This document shows positions 12,301 to 27,300 of a stretch of 64,000 bases of DNA, one piece after another. Position numbers and translations under genes: made by a program. Origin of the DNA: Megamerina dolium (taxonomy: Eukaryota > Arthropoda > Insecta > Diptera > Megamerinidae); the NCBI GenBank assembly GCA_963854835.1, contig OY978525.1, positions 24,947,253-25,011,252 of the forward strand. Direction: 5' to 3'. The notes beneath the pieces are model-generated. The model did no database searches. It had not been told where the DNA came from and saw nothing but the letters and a program-made list of their open reading frames with translations. Each line of letters starts with the position of its first letter. The first letter of the stretch is position 1.

Positions 12301-15300
12301 TTCGACATCAACCCCTGGGTACCGAGTAAAACATCTTTGCTGAAGCAGTTCCATCTCTTCGTTCGATATGACAGTCAGCACAGGTGCATGACTTTTAAGT
12401 CGACTTCAATTGTATATCAGAAATTCTTTTCCACGAACCAATTTATTTCATTTTAAAGATCCATGATCTTGAGAGAATACTTTGCCGAAAAGGGATAATT
12501 GCCAAAGGGAAATTGGAAAAATTCAACGAAATCCAAGCACAACAACACGCGAAGTGCATACATTCTTAAAGAAACGAAGAGGTTTTTGAGCGCCTGATTG
12601 CGAATTACACAAATCCGAATATTATTGAACGCTAAGGTTAGGTTAGATTGTAGCGGCTGACCGCCTATGCACTCACTTAGGCCACTAAGGGTTATTGTGG
12701 TCCCTCAAGCAGCCCATCCTATTCAGGTAGAAAATTATTTCGGACTTTGGATTATACGTAATACGTTCGTAGAACTGGCGCTGAGTCAGCTAGGTGGGGT
12801 AGTGCATACAGTGACCGCTTACCTAATTGTTATTCTGTGGCAAGCGAGTACCGGGCATTCATGCAGAATCAAACACCGCCACTGCTTTGGTAGTAACTGG
12901 GTGCTGCAATGCCTAGCCTATTTCCATGCATTCCTATCAGACAATGCCTCGTAATAATCACTACCAGTGTACTAAAGTGTCTAAGTCTAAGTCTAGTGTT
13001 GATCAGATTAATCGGGTAGTTACACGCAAAGGTTACGACTGTCATGTGGCGTTAATTTTAAGCATTGGGTCGAAAGTTAGTAGTTTACTTGCCATTAGAA
13101 TGTCACTGAATGAATTTGCAGAGTTGGGCTCTTCTCTGCTAACTCATCAGTTGGTTTAGGTTGGCTCTCCAACAAACAAACAAAAATGTCACAAAGGCGT
13201 TGCCATTCGAAAGCGGCTAATATGAGGCTTTTTTGCAGCTGAATTCAGATCAAAATTGTACATACACGGTGGTCCACCATTGAAACCAACTTCACACTGC
13301 TATAATTTTGAAACCGTTAGTACTACAGCTGTTATACGAGGGTTGCCTTTTATATCTTGTTAAAAAGTATTAAAATGTATTTCGTTATCATCAAAAATGG
13401 TTTTATTGTTTTTCAAAGCATTATCCATGAAGGTTTAAACATTTTCGCATGCGCTTAAACCAATTTTCGAGCACTTTTGCTACTCCGACTGAGACACCTC
13501 CAAAATATGGTTTTTGTTGCGTTTGGCTAGTCTTGGAAGACCCACACGGTCGATTGCTGTTTTGTTTAGGGCTCATACGCATATATCCATGATTCGTCAC
13601 CTGTCATGATCTTATAACATAAACGTCTTTCGAGGTACCGTGATCGAGTTTTTTCATCATTTCTTTGCACCAATCGACACGAGCCTTTTTTTGAGCGATT
13701 ATTAAATTATGCGGGATCCAACGAGAAAAAATCTTTCTGACAGCTAAGTGTTCATGCAATATCGAATGCTCGACGGTGGAACTAATGCCCAAGGATGCCT
13801 CTGTCTCACGGTATGTCACATGACTATCTTTCATTATCAGTTCAAGCACAGTATCGATGGTGTATCTGGCCGATGACCGATTTTGACGACCTTCACGAAA
13901 TTCGTCCTAGAGCGAACGGCGACCACGTTTGAATTCTTTAAACCAGTTATAAATAGCAAATTGTCTAGAGGGTTGGTGCTTCATCACGCAGCATGCTGCA
14001 TGAAGACGATCGACGACTTTGCAATGAAAATGTCAGATTTGACGAAAACGTACTAGATCATACTTTTTTAAAAAATATAAAAGGCAACCTACGTATTTAA
14101 CTTGATGAGGGTTCATTCTATTGTTTACAAGCACACAAAACCTTCTGGTCTGAGTTATCTTGAAAAAAGTTTTACGTGATGGAGTCAATTCAATAGTGTG
14201 ATTGCTATATTTGGAAAATATCAACCGGATATTGTTAAACAGCTGAAGTATCTTGAAGTGGATAAAGTTTTTGTGTTGAGCTGGTAAGAAAAAGATAGCA
14301 GCATCCCCAGAAATGGTTTCAAAAGTTCGCAAGCGAATTGAAGGAAATCCACGACACAGTGGCAAAAAGATGGCTCGTGAGCTGAACATATAGCACCAAA
14401 GCGTGCAATAAATATAGTTAGATTCGAAAGTGCCAAAGGGTTGATACGTTTGGGCGAAAGTGTTGAAATTCCGAACATTGTGTTCTCCAGTGAGTCGCCG
14501 TTCGTAACTGAGCAACATGTGACAAAATGATAGGGTTTACTTGCCAGAGAGGTCTGCTGAAAATATGAAGTGTCGGATGGCCAACAGAAAACAAGAGGCG
14601 CCGATGGTGCGGACCGCCTTAACGGTCGAAGGGCGCTTTCCGCTTGTATTCATCGACCGTGAGGCGAAAATAAATGCTTTAAATGGTCGAGAAACAGGTT
14701 TAGAGGGAGCACTAAATACCTGGGCACACAAACATTTCGGTCGCAGACGTTGGACATTGCCACAGAGCTCAGTACCATAGCACAAAGCACACATCAACCA
14801 AGAATGGCTGAAAAACAACGTCCCGTGCTTCATTTCGTCATCACAATTGTCACCAAATTTACCGAATGCAAATCCGATAGATTTTCGTGTCTGGGGTATT
14901 TTGAAGGGTAAGGTTGGCACTAAAAAATACGAAACAAGAAAATATCTCAAACAAGTGCTTCGCCGAGAATGGGCCAAAATACCGCACTCACTTGAGGGCA
15001 GCATGCGATTGTCTCATCGGACGTTTGAAGGCCATAGTATAATCCAAAGGGGGTCATATAGTTTCATCAATAAATAAAAAAAAAATCATAGTGTTTTGAA
15101 TCGGTTTCAGTTCGATTGGACCACTGAGCGATAGTTGATTACTTTCACTTGAATTTGTGCTCCAAAAATTCTGTATCGACCATCGAAAAAAATTAAATGT
15201 GAATTAATTTCCAGTTTGCATTTTCCACTTGTTTTATTGTGCGAATTGATGGCATTAAATTGTTAAAATATCTTTGTCTGGTTCCCAGTCCATTGCTTCC

Positions 15301-18300
15301 AGAAATATGTACTACGAAGTCCAAAGATGTTTGAAAATCTTCTAAACGGTTAAATCAATCGAGGCACACGCAAATTGTTCAGGGTTATTTGGATCGTTTG
15401 GATCAGGTTGTTCATGGGTTGCTGTTAAGGCTCAATAAATAGGGTAATATTAAGCACATAAGCAGATATTACGTATCTGCAACCATTTACATAGAGCAAA
15501 AATTAAAGTGAGTGCAATCAACTGTCGCGTAGAGGAAGTATGAACATCGGCAGACTCAAGATCTACACGCTAGAAAAAAAGTATAACCTTAGCAGGGTGC
15601 AAGCCTAAACGATAGACTATTACATATTGCCAGCACATAAAGTGAATGAGAATTATAACCACATATTTCCGTATGAAAGTCGTTGTCCTAAACTTTTAAG
15701 CAATCAAGAAGTTAACCCCGATTGTTGGTAAATTGTAATATCACTTTTACACATTTTATGAAGCTATAACAACAAAACATTGATCAAACGAGTAAGTCTG
15801 GATTTCACTTCGTTCGAAATAGATTTAGCAACTGCGTAATAATACAGAATAAAAGTCAAGGCTATGAAATGTGGCTGATGAGAATAGTCGGTACCTAAAC
15901 TATTTTGGCTCTGTGCATTAAAAATGGTGTTACTTAATCAAAAACTTTATTCTGTGCTCTGCAGTAGATTAAATAAAATACTTAACGAAAAACACCGACT
16001 TTTATTAAGGATAGCCACACATTTGCGATGAAGTGTCAAAACTCTATAAAATTTGGTTGAAAAGTTTTTATGCATCCAACTGCCATTTGTTTTATTATTT
16101 TAAAACTTCGATAATGGTGTACAAGAGCAGCCTTTGAAAACTACTTGTCAAAGGGAGATGGAGGAAAAATGGCAATTGTCGTGGAGTACGCTTAATATTA
16201 TTGGACAGAATCATCATCCGAGGCGATAGACATGCAACTGCCGTATTGATATAAGTGAATTTGAAAGCCTACACCTTCACAAACATATTGTTATTTTGGA
16301 AGCGCTGAATCAATGGCAATAAAGCTATTTCTCAAAAGATGCTAGTGCGTTTATATCTCCGGGTATCAGATCTTTTTTGAGTGCTAGCTTCTTCCATTCG
16401 GCGCTTTGCCACTTGTTTCCAGCCGGGGTACAGAAAACTCGGCACGTTTTATCACCACTAACGAGGTTTTTAACGAAGATTAGAAATCTTTGTGGTTAGT
16501 TTTGATAAACTAGACTAGCGGTAAACAGCTGCTAACTCTTTGGTCAACCTCTCGTGTGAATCAAATCGAGGACAGGTGTAATCCAGTATGGGTCAAAATG
16601 CGGAAAATATTTGATGCAGCTGCTAACTATTTGGTCAACCACTCGTGTGAATCAAATCGAGGACAGATATAATCCAGTATGGGTCAAAATGCGGAAAATA
16701 TTTGTTGCAGGTACGCTCATATTTTGCTTCAACGAATTTGCTAATATTTCGGACCAAATCGGTCCGCTAAGTGGACTTTTTCAACATCTCCTTAACTCGT
16801 ACGTTTCGATCGACCACTGCGGTCTTGAATTTCAATGTGATCTCCTCCACTTTGAAGAGATTAAGCCAATCGAGGATTATTGTAAACAATAATTTCACTT
16901 TTTTTTATAAATTCTTACATCGCTGCGCTGCGAGTTTAAAACATAATTTGATATTGTCTCGTTGCTCGCATTTCATACGAGGTATAATAAGGCTGGTCTG
17001 TTCTGTGAGATAACGTTGTTATTTGTTGACGGAATGACGCTTCCAAAGATTTAGTGTTCGCGGAAGAGTAGGCTTCAAAATTCACTCATATTCGGATCGT
17101 AAGCTTTGGAAATAAAACGTGTATTGCTTCAGACTTTACGGACAAACAAAATTGTCTGCTATAAAAATGCAGACCACTTTTTTTGTAGTACAAATAAGAA
17201 GGTATAAGTTTGCTCTCCTGGAAGCTACGATTATGCAGCATTCAAACTTTAGCTCGCTGTTTTGTGGTTTTATATTTGATTGCGTTTTGGCTCGGAAGTT
17301 TTTACCTTGGACGTCTTCAGTTCAGTTTCCTTTTTAGGCTTAGTTGGCGCTGAGGATTCATGGAAGCAAGACCTATGTCAAATGCTGTGCAGTTTAGAAA
17401 AACACATACGATATGAAAGTAAGATTGAAGCCTATGCTCAACAACCTGTTTGGACCTTATCGGTGTGGCTTCAAACCTAATAACTCATTCATCAACCAGA
17501 CGCTTTCAACAGATCGGTAAGGGATTACCTCTACACAACAATGTCCGATACAAATTTTGTATCCTTCAATCTTATGGAGAAAATAGTACGAGCTGCTGAT
17601 TTATGACATAATACCACTGCCTCAGCAAAAGTGTCATGCTGTTGGTGTATGGTGACGACATTGATACATTAGCATGAACACGGAAGCAGTCTCTTAATTG
17701 GAGATTCGCGTCAAATGGGTCTTACGGTGAAGTGACGAATTCTTGTCGTCTTGGACAACACGTCACTGTTGACAAATATGCCTACAAAGTAGCAAAGGAC
17801 TTTGTCAATATTGGAAAAAGCATTAACATCAGTAATGCTGTCAGCTTGGACATATTGCGAAGATCAGTCTTATACATAGGTGTTACTTTGGCCTAAATAT
17901 GCAATAGGGAGGTCGAGCCCTCTCCGAAGAATGAAAATTTCACTCTACATCATGCCTGTCATTTTACATTCCAGATGAGGTGCTTGGGGTTTTTAAAAAG
18001 AAAGTCCTTCGCAAGGCCTTTGGACATCTTGGTGTTGGTAGCGAGTACAGAATAATATATAAGATGACATGTATTCCGATAGTGACGCGCATTAAAATCC
18101 AACCACGTCGAGCAAACGAAAGAAGACGATCCAACCAAGAAGGTGTTATATTCGGAACCAACTGGAAGACGACTATGAAGGGGAAGAGCCAACCTCCGGT
18201 GGATGGACAAAGATCTGGAAAGCCGGTCAGCACTTGAAAATTCTAATTGGCAGCAGCTACTAGTTCTGTGTTGGCCGGGAGTACCGCATAAGATACAACC

Positions 18301-21300
18301 ACCAGCTGTATGCCGATATTGACATAAAAGAGTGCATTAAAATTCAGTCATATGTGGAGAAAAATATTGGCAAAAACATGTTGACATAATAGAGCGCATC
18401 CAGTGGTCATGACGAGCCACTGGAAGAACCAACCAAGATGTTATTTTCGGAAGCCGCTGGAGGATAACGATGAAGGGGAAGATCTTCGGTGGAAGGAAAA
18501 AGTAGTGGAGAATCTGTCAGCGTTTGGAATTTATAACTGTAGCAAAGTATGCTAAAAAAAACGCACCTATGTGAAGAAAAAATGAAAGTGCTCTTTCACC
18601 AAGACGATACCCCGTGTCACAGGCCGTTGGCTGCCATGGCCAAATTGCACGAATTACATTTCGAATTGCTTCCGCACCCATTATATTCGCAAGATTTGGC
18701 TCCTAGAGGCAATTACCTGTTCACGGACTTTGTAAAAATTGTTGCCAGAAAGAGATTTGGCTCGAATAGAGGTGATCGCTGAAACAGTGGCCAAAGGTGA
18801 ATCGTTTTATAAGAAAGTTATCAACATGTTATTGCAAAATCACTTTGTCGTGACTTTCAGCATATTGGGGTCAACTTTTTTGCAGTGCTTGGCTCAAACG
18901 CATCAATTGCTGTAGATAGCGATAGATAGCGAATAGTTCATAATACACCGCATAATATATGCTTCGCGCAAATGGTCTTTTTTTAATATAATTTCTCGGA
19001 CATTTTCGTTGCAATAAAAAATATTGATGTTGTTTAAAACCCCATAGTATACAAACTAAATACGGTCAACAAATGTCGCAGCTTTCCTATAAAGCAAAAA
19101 TCAGCTGCATATGACAGCCAGAGTCATCTTTTGAAAACGGACCGAATTAAGTTATACACCCAACAGAAAAGCGTTGGAATGATTTTATAGCTCTTGAAGA
19201 AGACAACGTTGATGAACAAAGTCTACGAACTTTCCAGACGATGTGCTCTTTTGACCACAAGAATTGAGTCGTTGGGTGCTTTGGTCCATCTTTTCTGAAT
19301 GGCATTGTACGTTTTAAACTTCAAATTACGTTTACACGTAGACATTGGGCTCCTTCAAGACGAATCTTATTCTACCAGGTGTACAAGCATAAATCCGTTG
19401 TTTTTCGGTAAAAAAAAAAACACTTTTCTTTTTCATAGAACCTTCCCCATGGCTCGTAAACGTATGGAAATGGCTTGTTAAGTAACACCTAACTGTTCGG
19501 CAAGCATTTTTTGCGGTTGGGTGTCGTCCTTATCCAAAAGAGAGTGCAAATAATGGTCCTCAACTTTTCTGGGTCTATTTTCACGCTTCTTGTCACTCAA
19601 GTCAAAATGGCCTTCTTTGAACCGACGAAACCAGTCTCTTCCGATAGCGCACTGTATCCACAAGAATTCGATACGACTCAGCAGCAGATTTCTCCAAATT
19701 GAAGCAAAAAAGTAGAGCTTCCCGCATATGCTCTTTTTCTGGCACGAAACTAGACATGATTATACGAGGAAAAATGTATGTTCTTGTTGTAAGAAATCAC
19801 TGATGCCTTCCCTTTCACGTAAGTCAGCTCTACATCAAAGCCAATGCCCTTATTGAAGGAAAACGTTTCATTTCTCCTGAACACACTGATGGAAAAATGT
19901 GAATAACAAAATTGAATGCAAAATTGCAATATATAAAATGATAAAAATTGACATTTTGAATGAATATGAAGTATTTGTGGTTATTTCAAGTTGTAGTTTG
20001 ATATCAAAAATTCACACTCAATCGATTTTTTATGATTTACTCTAGCAGAAATGTTAAGTGAAGAATTGTAAAAAAAAAAAAATGATAAAATTTAAAAAAT
20101 AATAATACTAATAATAAAGGCTCTTAGTTATAGTGACAATGCAACGTCATCTTAAATTTAGTAGCGGTTTTCTGATAGTAAAATATCCAACAAGCCGATA
20201 CTAAATTTTGACTGTAACTACGGGCCAGGCTTATGTATGTTTCGTCACATATTTGTATGAAATTACGCTTGTATCAAGACAATATGAAATAATTGTTGAA
20301 GAATCAAATCAAATCAAATAAAAATGATACAAAATAAATACGTAAATAAAAATGATAAAAGAAACTAAAACAAAAAAAAATAGAAATTCATGTTAAAATT
20401 TGCAACTATATAGAGTATATATATATATACATAAGGTAGACTTAAAATAGTAAAAAAAAAAAAAAAAAATTTGCGATAGAGATACGAGTACTTGAGAATA
20501 TAAGAAAAATATAGAATAAATAAAAAAAAAACGAGAGCGTCGAAGAAAGACACTTGTCATTCTGCTCATTGCAGTACAATAATAAAATATATATGTGGTA
20601 TTGATACGATATGGTTAAAAAAAATAAACTTAAATATTCTGCATTATTTTTCTGGCTGTGGTTTGGTTTAATACTCATAATCATAATAATAATAATAATA
20701 AATACTTATAAATATACAATAAATATATATATATATCGTATGTACTAGAAATATTATGTATACGACACACAACATTATCACTGGAATTAATATTCTTTTG
20801 GATTTTTTTTTTTTTTGTTTCATTTGATTTCTTATTTTGCATTCATGATAGATGATGGATAATTACCTCTTAGATTATTTAATGTTGATTCTCTAATTGA
20901 ATATGCATTTCCCTTTTCAGTTTTCTCAGTGTTGCGCCGTTTCAATTCATCTTCATTTGGTATGCATACAACTGCAATGCGTTTGAAGTCGCCAAAACCT
21001 TTCATTTTGCGCCGTTGTGCCGATGCATATGCATTTGTCTATAAATCGTTTATGTATGTATGATTTCAATTTCAATTGGATTTTGTATTTTGTATTTTTA
21101 TTTTGGTTTTTTTTTTTTTTGCAATTGTTGTTGTTGTAGTTCATGATGTATAGGTAGTAGATAGGTAGGTAGGTAGGTAGAGTTGAGATACGTAGAGTAA
21201 TGAATAGTAGTAGCAGTAGTAGTAGTAGTACATATACGTAGTAGTAGTAGTAGTAGTAGTAATAATAATAATGTGGTTGGCAACACAAAATTTGCTCGAG

Positions 21301-24300
21301 TGTGTTGATTGACGCATTTACAGTTTCAATTAGACAATACAGACAGTTTTTGTCTTTGCAACAATTTCACAATTCCATTAACCCAGTACAGCAGCAGTAT
21401 GAGCAGATGATACAATAACCAACAAAAAAAAAAAAAAAACGACATCGCTGCCAAAACTTAACAACTAAGACATACCTTTCTTCAATATTGCTACAATTTT
21501 GTTACTACATCGTAGTCGTACGTACGTAGATTATATACATATACATATGTGCGCTTAAGTAGTCCTTTTTCTAGTAGTTGAGTAGGTTGGTATTTTCAAA
21601 AAAAAAATTAATGTGTTGCATTTTCCATTCAATATACACATCGTACTTACAAAATGGCATTCTTGCCGCACGCACCCAACATCTCACAAGTGATTTGCCA
21701 TACGACCCGACCACATTTCAAATTTATCATATGCAACATTGCCGTTTTGTCATCAAATCACACCACATACTTACACGCATGCTGCATACAAACAATTTTC
21801 TTCTTCTTCTTCTTCTTCATTTCGAGCATAACTTATACACTAAACATACCTGTAATTTTCTCTTGTTGATGATATGGTAAAATACCATGGCTATGTGTGT
21901 GTGTGTGTATGTGTGTGTATAACAGAGCTTTTCTCTCTTAATATTCTCACAAAAAAAAAAAACTAAACTAAACAAAAAAATAATAATAAAATGCCTACCC
22001 AAAAATAATAAAAAAAAAAACAATAATTTGAAATAAATAAAAATAGTTACAACAAATTTTTGTTTTTGAAAAACTGCATCATAAAAATAATAATAAAAAT
22101 ATCAACTAAAATGCTCAACACTCTCTCTGCATTTTGTACGCCCCCCTTTGTACTTTTACTCATTTTTTTTTTTCTCTCTCTTCCTCCATCACTAATCATC
22201 AATCATGTTTACAATCTTTTTATGACGCGAATTACCTGATCGAGTATAAAATTACGACGACGTTTTGTTGCAATCTCTTCAAGAGATGATAAAACATTAA
22301 TACACAATTCATAAACTCTATCCCAACGTCCTTTATGTATTGTTTTACGCGATATACCATCAATCTGAAACAAAAGAAAAACAAAGGTGAATGAAAACAG
22401 GCTTATTACGGCTTCCGAAAGAGTATATTACTCTCCGGATATCTAATTTCATATAATAAGGTTAGGTTTGGTTGAAGCGGCTCTACGCTTCAGAACCCAG
22501 AGACAAAAAATAAAAAAAAAACCGAAAATGGGACCTCCATAGCATCCCTTAAACCATCCTGAACTACGGAAAAGTCATAGGGACCCCTCGAAAGGCATTG
22601 AGCCAGATTGTTGAGCTATTTACAATAAGAAAAATAATTATTTTTTTATTTTAGCTTCATTAAAAATTTATTTTATAAAGATAAGACTATGAAACAATTT
22701 CAGGGTCCAACTCAGGACGAAAGATCTATACCGTTATAGTAAAACCTCCAAAATTAATTAATTTATTTTCTGACTGACTGCTTTTAGAATAAGTTGGAAA
22801 AAAGGGTTCAAATTCATTTGGACACACACGAAAGGGTCATGTTAGAGGGTACAAATGTTCCATAAAATTGTTCGCCAGAAAATTTTTACTAGGGATATTC
22901 TCAGACAAAATCTTTATACCAACAACGTAAAAATCTACAGAAAATAAAAGACAAACAAGTCCCCTTGAAATATGCAACTTTTTTATGATTCCGTTTATAA
23001 TTTGTTCATAAATTTTGCTCTTTTCGGGGGTGATTGTTCGGCGCTTGGAACATCAGTATCGCAATTATCGCTATTATCGCTCCACTACTGGATCATCAAA
23101 TTCAAAGTTTACTTTCACTGTCCCTCGGGTAAATTTCTTTCAAACACAAGAAAACTGAATCTCTTTTAATGAAGCTTTTAACAAAAACAAGTTTAATGCG
23201 CAGTCGCGGCAATAATATCTTCTCTATTGGCATTCAAGGTTTACGAATTAGTGGCCAACACTTCAAACTTGCCGTGGATGCCGTAGCTCAGTGGAAGCTC
23301 GGCCAAAGAGCTCTTCGAGTCTTATAAGTGCAACTTATTTATTTTTATTTTATTTATTTCAAAATTGATGTGTTCCCTTTGTTTTCAATCGTGGCATTCT
23401 TATAGCCTAGACAGACGGCAGCGTTAATCCGGATTACCGGCGCACTTAATCCGAATAAAATATTAACCTGACAGACGGCAGTATTGCGGATTAACTAAAC
23501 GGCTGATTGCTGTTTTATTAAGTCTGCTCACTTACATTACTATCACTATCAATTTCTGTGATCTGTCACTCTTGAAAACTATCAGAAACTTGTAAATTGA
23601 CATTCACAATTCGTAATTGACAGCTGGATTTATTTGTTCGCCAACGTTTTTCATGTTGAAAACTGTTAACAATTGTTGAAAGTTTTTTATAAGCGAACAC
23701 ACCTAATATTTTGTAAAATGGATCGAGAAAAATTCACAATAGAAAATTTTCAGCAGTGTTGCCATCGCAAATTGCCCTAATCCTCTTTTATTTTGAGAAT
23801 TAACTCATAGAATTAATGCAGATCAGCTGCAGTTAATGCCCGAGTTAATTCGAATTAACTCGGTAATCCGGAATTAGGTTGCTACTACATATGTCTAGTA
23901 AACCACATATATTTTACAAAGCCACTATGAAAGCCCCAAAGCATTGCACACCAGCATGCAATATTTTATAAGCAGAATATGGTCGGATGAAAGTAATCCG
24001 ATGATTGGAGGCTCAGTGTTCTCTGTTCCATATATAAGGAGCCCCCACAAATTGCGCCAACTACCAGGATATAAGTCTTACCGTCACATACCTAGGTCCT
24101 ATTGAGCGTAATGTGTGAAAGATTGAAGGACACGGTCCGGCTAAGAAGGTGTTATATTCGGAACCCACTGGTGGACGACACAGAAGATGCAGACCTAACC
24201 TCCGGTGTAAAGACTATGTATTGGAGAACTTTTCACCACTTGGAATCTCTAACTGGCGCGAGCTAGCGAAGGAAAGAGCTGGCTGGCGAAGCATGCTAAA

Positions 24301-27300
24301 TTCGGCCTAAATAAGTAAGTAGTAATAATCTATAGGAAATCAAACTTCAACTTATCATCTAAAACAATTCATAAATACTTAATTTCATCGACTTTTTCTA
24401 CTTGTTCACTATCCATCACAATATTCTTATTTGGTTTACCGTTGATAACCATCCATTTCGTTTTTTAAACATTTAATTTAAGTTTATTCATTTGTAAACA
24501 ATGCTCAACCCTCACCAGATCCTCGCTAAGCCTATCAATGCAATCATCTAAGCTATCGCCAGTCACATATAAAGGTGTATCATAAGCAAACAGACAAATT
24601 TTGGAATGTTGCAATACATTTTCGATGTTGTTATATATTAGGTGTAGTAAAAGAAAATCCATTATTTTTGCATTAAATTGAAGGTTTTATTTATTTAAAT
24701 GGTTCCAAACGGTTTTTGTGCAATGTTTAGCTCCTGGGCAATGGAAACAGTGCTTAGATGACGGTCAGACTCGACGATTTCCATTATTTTACCGCCATTT
24801 TCGACAATTGACCTTGCATCTTTGACATCAAAATTATTTTTGGCGCATTTTCTCTTTATTGGTGTCCATCTTTGACGCGTGCTCAAACAATACTGAGTCA
24901 AGCAATCACAAAACTGCCTGAAAAGTTTATTTAGTACGAAATCCTATCTTTCTAACGCCATCTAGCGTAACAGCAAGTATACAACGCGAGATACAGATTA
25001 CTAAAGCCATCTATTGGAAATGTAGTGGATTTCCTTTTACTACACCTAATATATTATAAAAAGCAAAGTGCCCAATATCATACATCATATTGTAGCAGCT
25101 TTTTTATTATTTCCCTATCGAGGGTTTCAAAGGCTCTGCAAATCAAAAGAAATTCCAACAACTGTTTTTGTTGTGTCTACATTAGTTTTCCCATTTCATT
25201 ATCACTTGATTGATCAGATATTTGGAAAGTAGTTAATATTTCTGTGGGTGCCGTAGCTCAGTGGTTAGTGTGTTGGCCTTCTGATCTGTAGGTCGTTGTT
25301 CAATCCCCGGTTGATGCATAACAAATTTAATATCGAATAGATTTTTCTTTCAAACGGTACCCACCTGTCGACAAGCAATTGGCAATTCTTTCGACAGTAA
25401 CAACTTGCCATGAAAAAGCTTCTAAAAGAACTCTGTGACAAAGCTCAGAAAAAGTGATGTCGCAAGGGTTCTGCCGTTCGGAACCGGCTAAAATAAGTAG
25501 GTGCCTTCTAATACTGTCCATGTAGCTGGAAGAAAAGTTCGGCTAATGTGCCCCAATGTGGCTTTAAGTGCCACAAATTTTTTTTATTTTTATTTTTAGT
25601 TAATTTTTCTCAAAAAATTGGCTTAATTGCTCATAGACTTTTTTCCCATGATATTGTTTACATAACAATTGTGTTTATGGGTCACAAATCTACTGGTTTT
25701 TCTTTGCGTTTTTTACTTTTTGAAACGGCACTATTCTTAATTTTTTCCAATTTTCAGGAAATACACTTTGTTTTAAAGATTTGTTGAATAGTTTGAGCAT
25801 AATCAAATATCAAATGATTTGATTATTACGCAGCTGATAGTGCATTGTAATCTTTTCTCTTATTAACTTTGTTCATAAGTTGATCAAGTTCAATTAGCGA
25901 TATTTGCTGGAAGCCAAAAGTTGATTCGGTTCGGAATGGGATTTGTTATCAAATGTTAACTAAGTTAAAATTATTCACCATGCTTCTTTATACCATTCTC
26001 TTTTAGATATTTTGTCTTAGACAAGACCCAGGTACATGAGCTCGAAATGATCTAGTGTTAGGTCATCACCGTATGCTATAATCTCGCACCCCATGCTCTC
26101 AAGTTATAGCAATAATTCATATCCTACAGGTACCCAGTTGGTACAATGGGCATCACTTGTCTGAGTGCCAGGGTAAATTGTTTTCTACAGCGATCTCCAA
26201 TCTATGCACAAGTACTCATAATAAAGGCGAGAACAACTATTAGCTTAGGTTAATGTAGCTACCCTCTCTATGAGAACGCATGTACATTGTGGATGGTTTT
26301 GACTTGTGCCAGAAATACAAAAGAGTGATCAGACAGGCGAAATGTTGCATTGACTTTCGGATAGGTTAAGGTATTGAAGACACACTTATGCCAGAAAATT
26401 CCGTTGTGATACGACGGAGCTTCACTTTCAGGATTGTTGTGCATTTTAAATTTGGACAGTATTGGAAGGACACCATATAGTGGGTACACAAATGTTCTAT
26501 ATTCTTATGTGGATGGGAATATATGTGAAAAGGTGTGTCATGCTTCAAATATAAATATTTATGCAATCATTTGTTATATACTTACAGTCATTTTATTGAT
26601 GAGTGCATCAGCACCGATAACATGATAACGCTTATCTGCATTTTCAGCGATATGTTTCAATGTCCAATGTGTTTTACCAGCACCTGGTAAGCCAACTAAT
26701 AGAATAACTTCGCATTCTTTGCGACTTTCTGGTCGTTGTGGTCCAGGCACATATTTCTCTTCAGGTATTAATGCGATCAGCTCATAACCCGGTAATAATG
26801 ATGCTGGTTCACGTGGTTCTGGTATCACTTCCTCATATTCATCCTCTTCTGACTGTGCCCGTGCTGAGGATGATGATGTATTATTACGTGTTGTATGAGT
26901 TTGTGCTCCGCTATCTAAACGTTGCCGTTTATTTGGTGATGGACCATTATCATTCTCCTCTTCGGTCTCTGTTGGTTTTTCTTGTTTCTTCTCTATATTA
27001 TTTTCAGTAGCTTCCTTGTTTGTTGTGTCATCATCAACTTTTTCATTGTCAAGTTCTGTGGACTTTTTCTCATCAGCATTGTTTTCGGTATCTGTACATT
27101 TTTCAAAAGTATTTAATATAATAATTCTTTCATTTATTAAAATTTATATATACCTTCTATAGCATCTGCTTTCTTTTCTTCAGCATTGAGATCACCATTA
27201 TCTTCTGTTGATTTGGGTTCACTTTCAACATTATCATCATCATTTTTAACAGGAGTAGCAGGAGCAGGAGCAGGAGCTGTAGCAGCAGCAGCAGTAGTAG

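Noticed and set aside
14033..14518. 161-residue minus-strand frame and its neighbour at 14537-15004
   Set aside because: Antisense of the maT-like transposase relic.
20953..21288. Poly-Tyr and poly-Leu minus-strand frames
   Set aside because: Produced by GTA/GTAG microsatellites.
25254..25320. tRNA gene
   Set aside because: Same reason as the copy at 7705.
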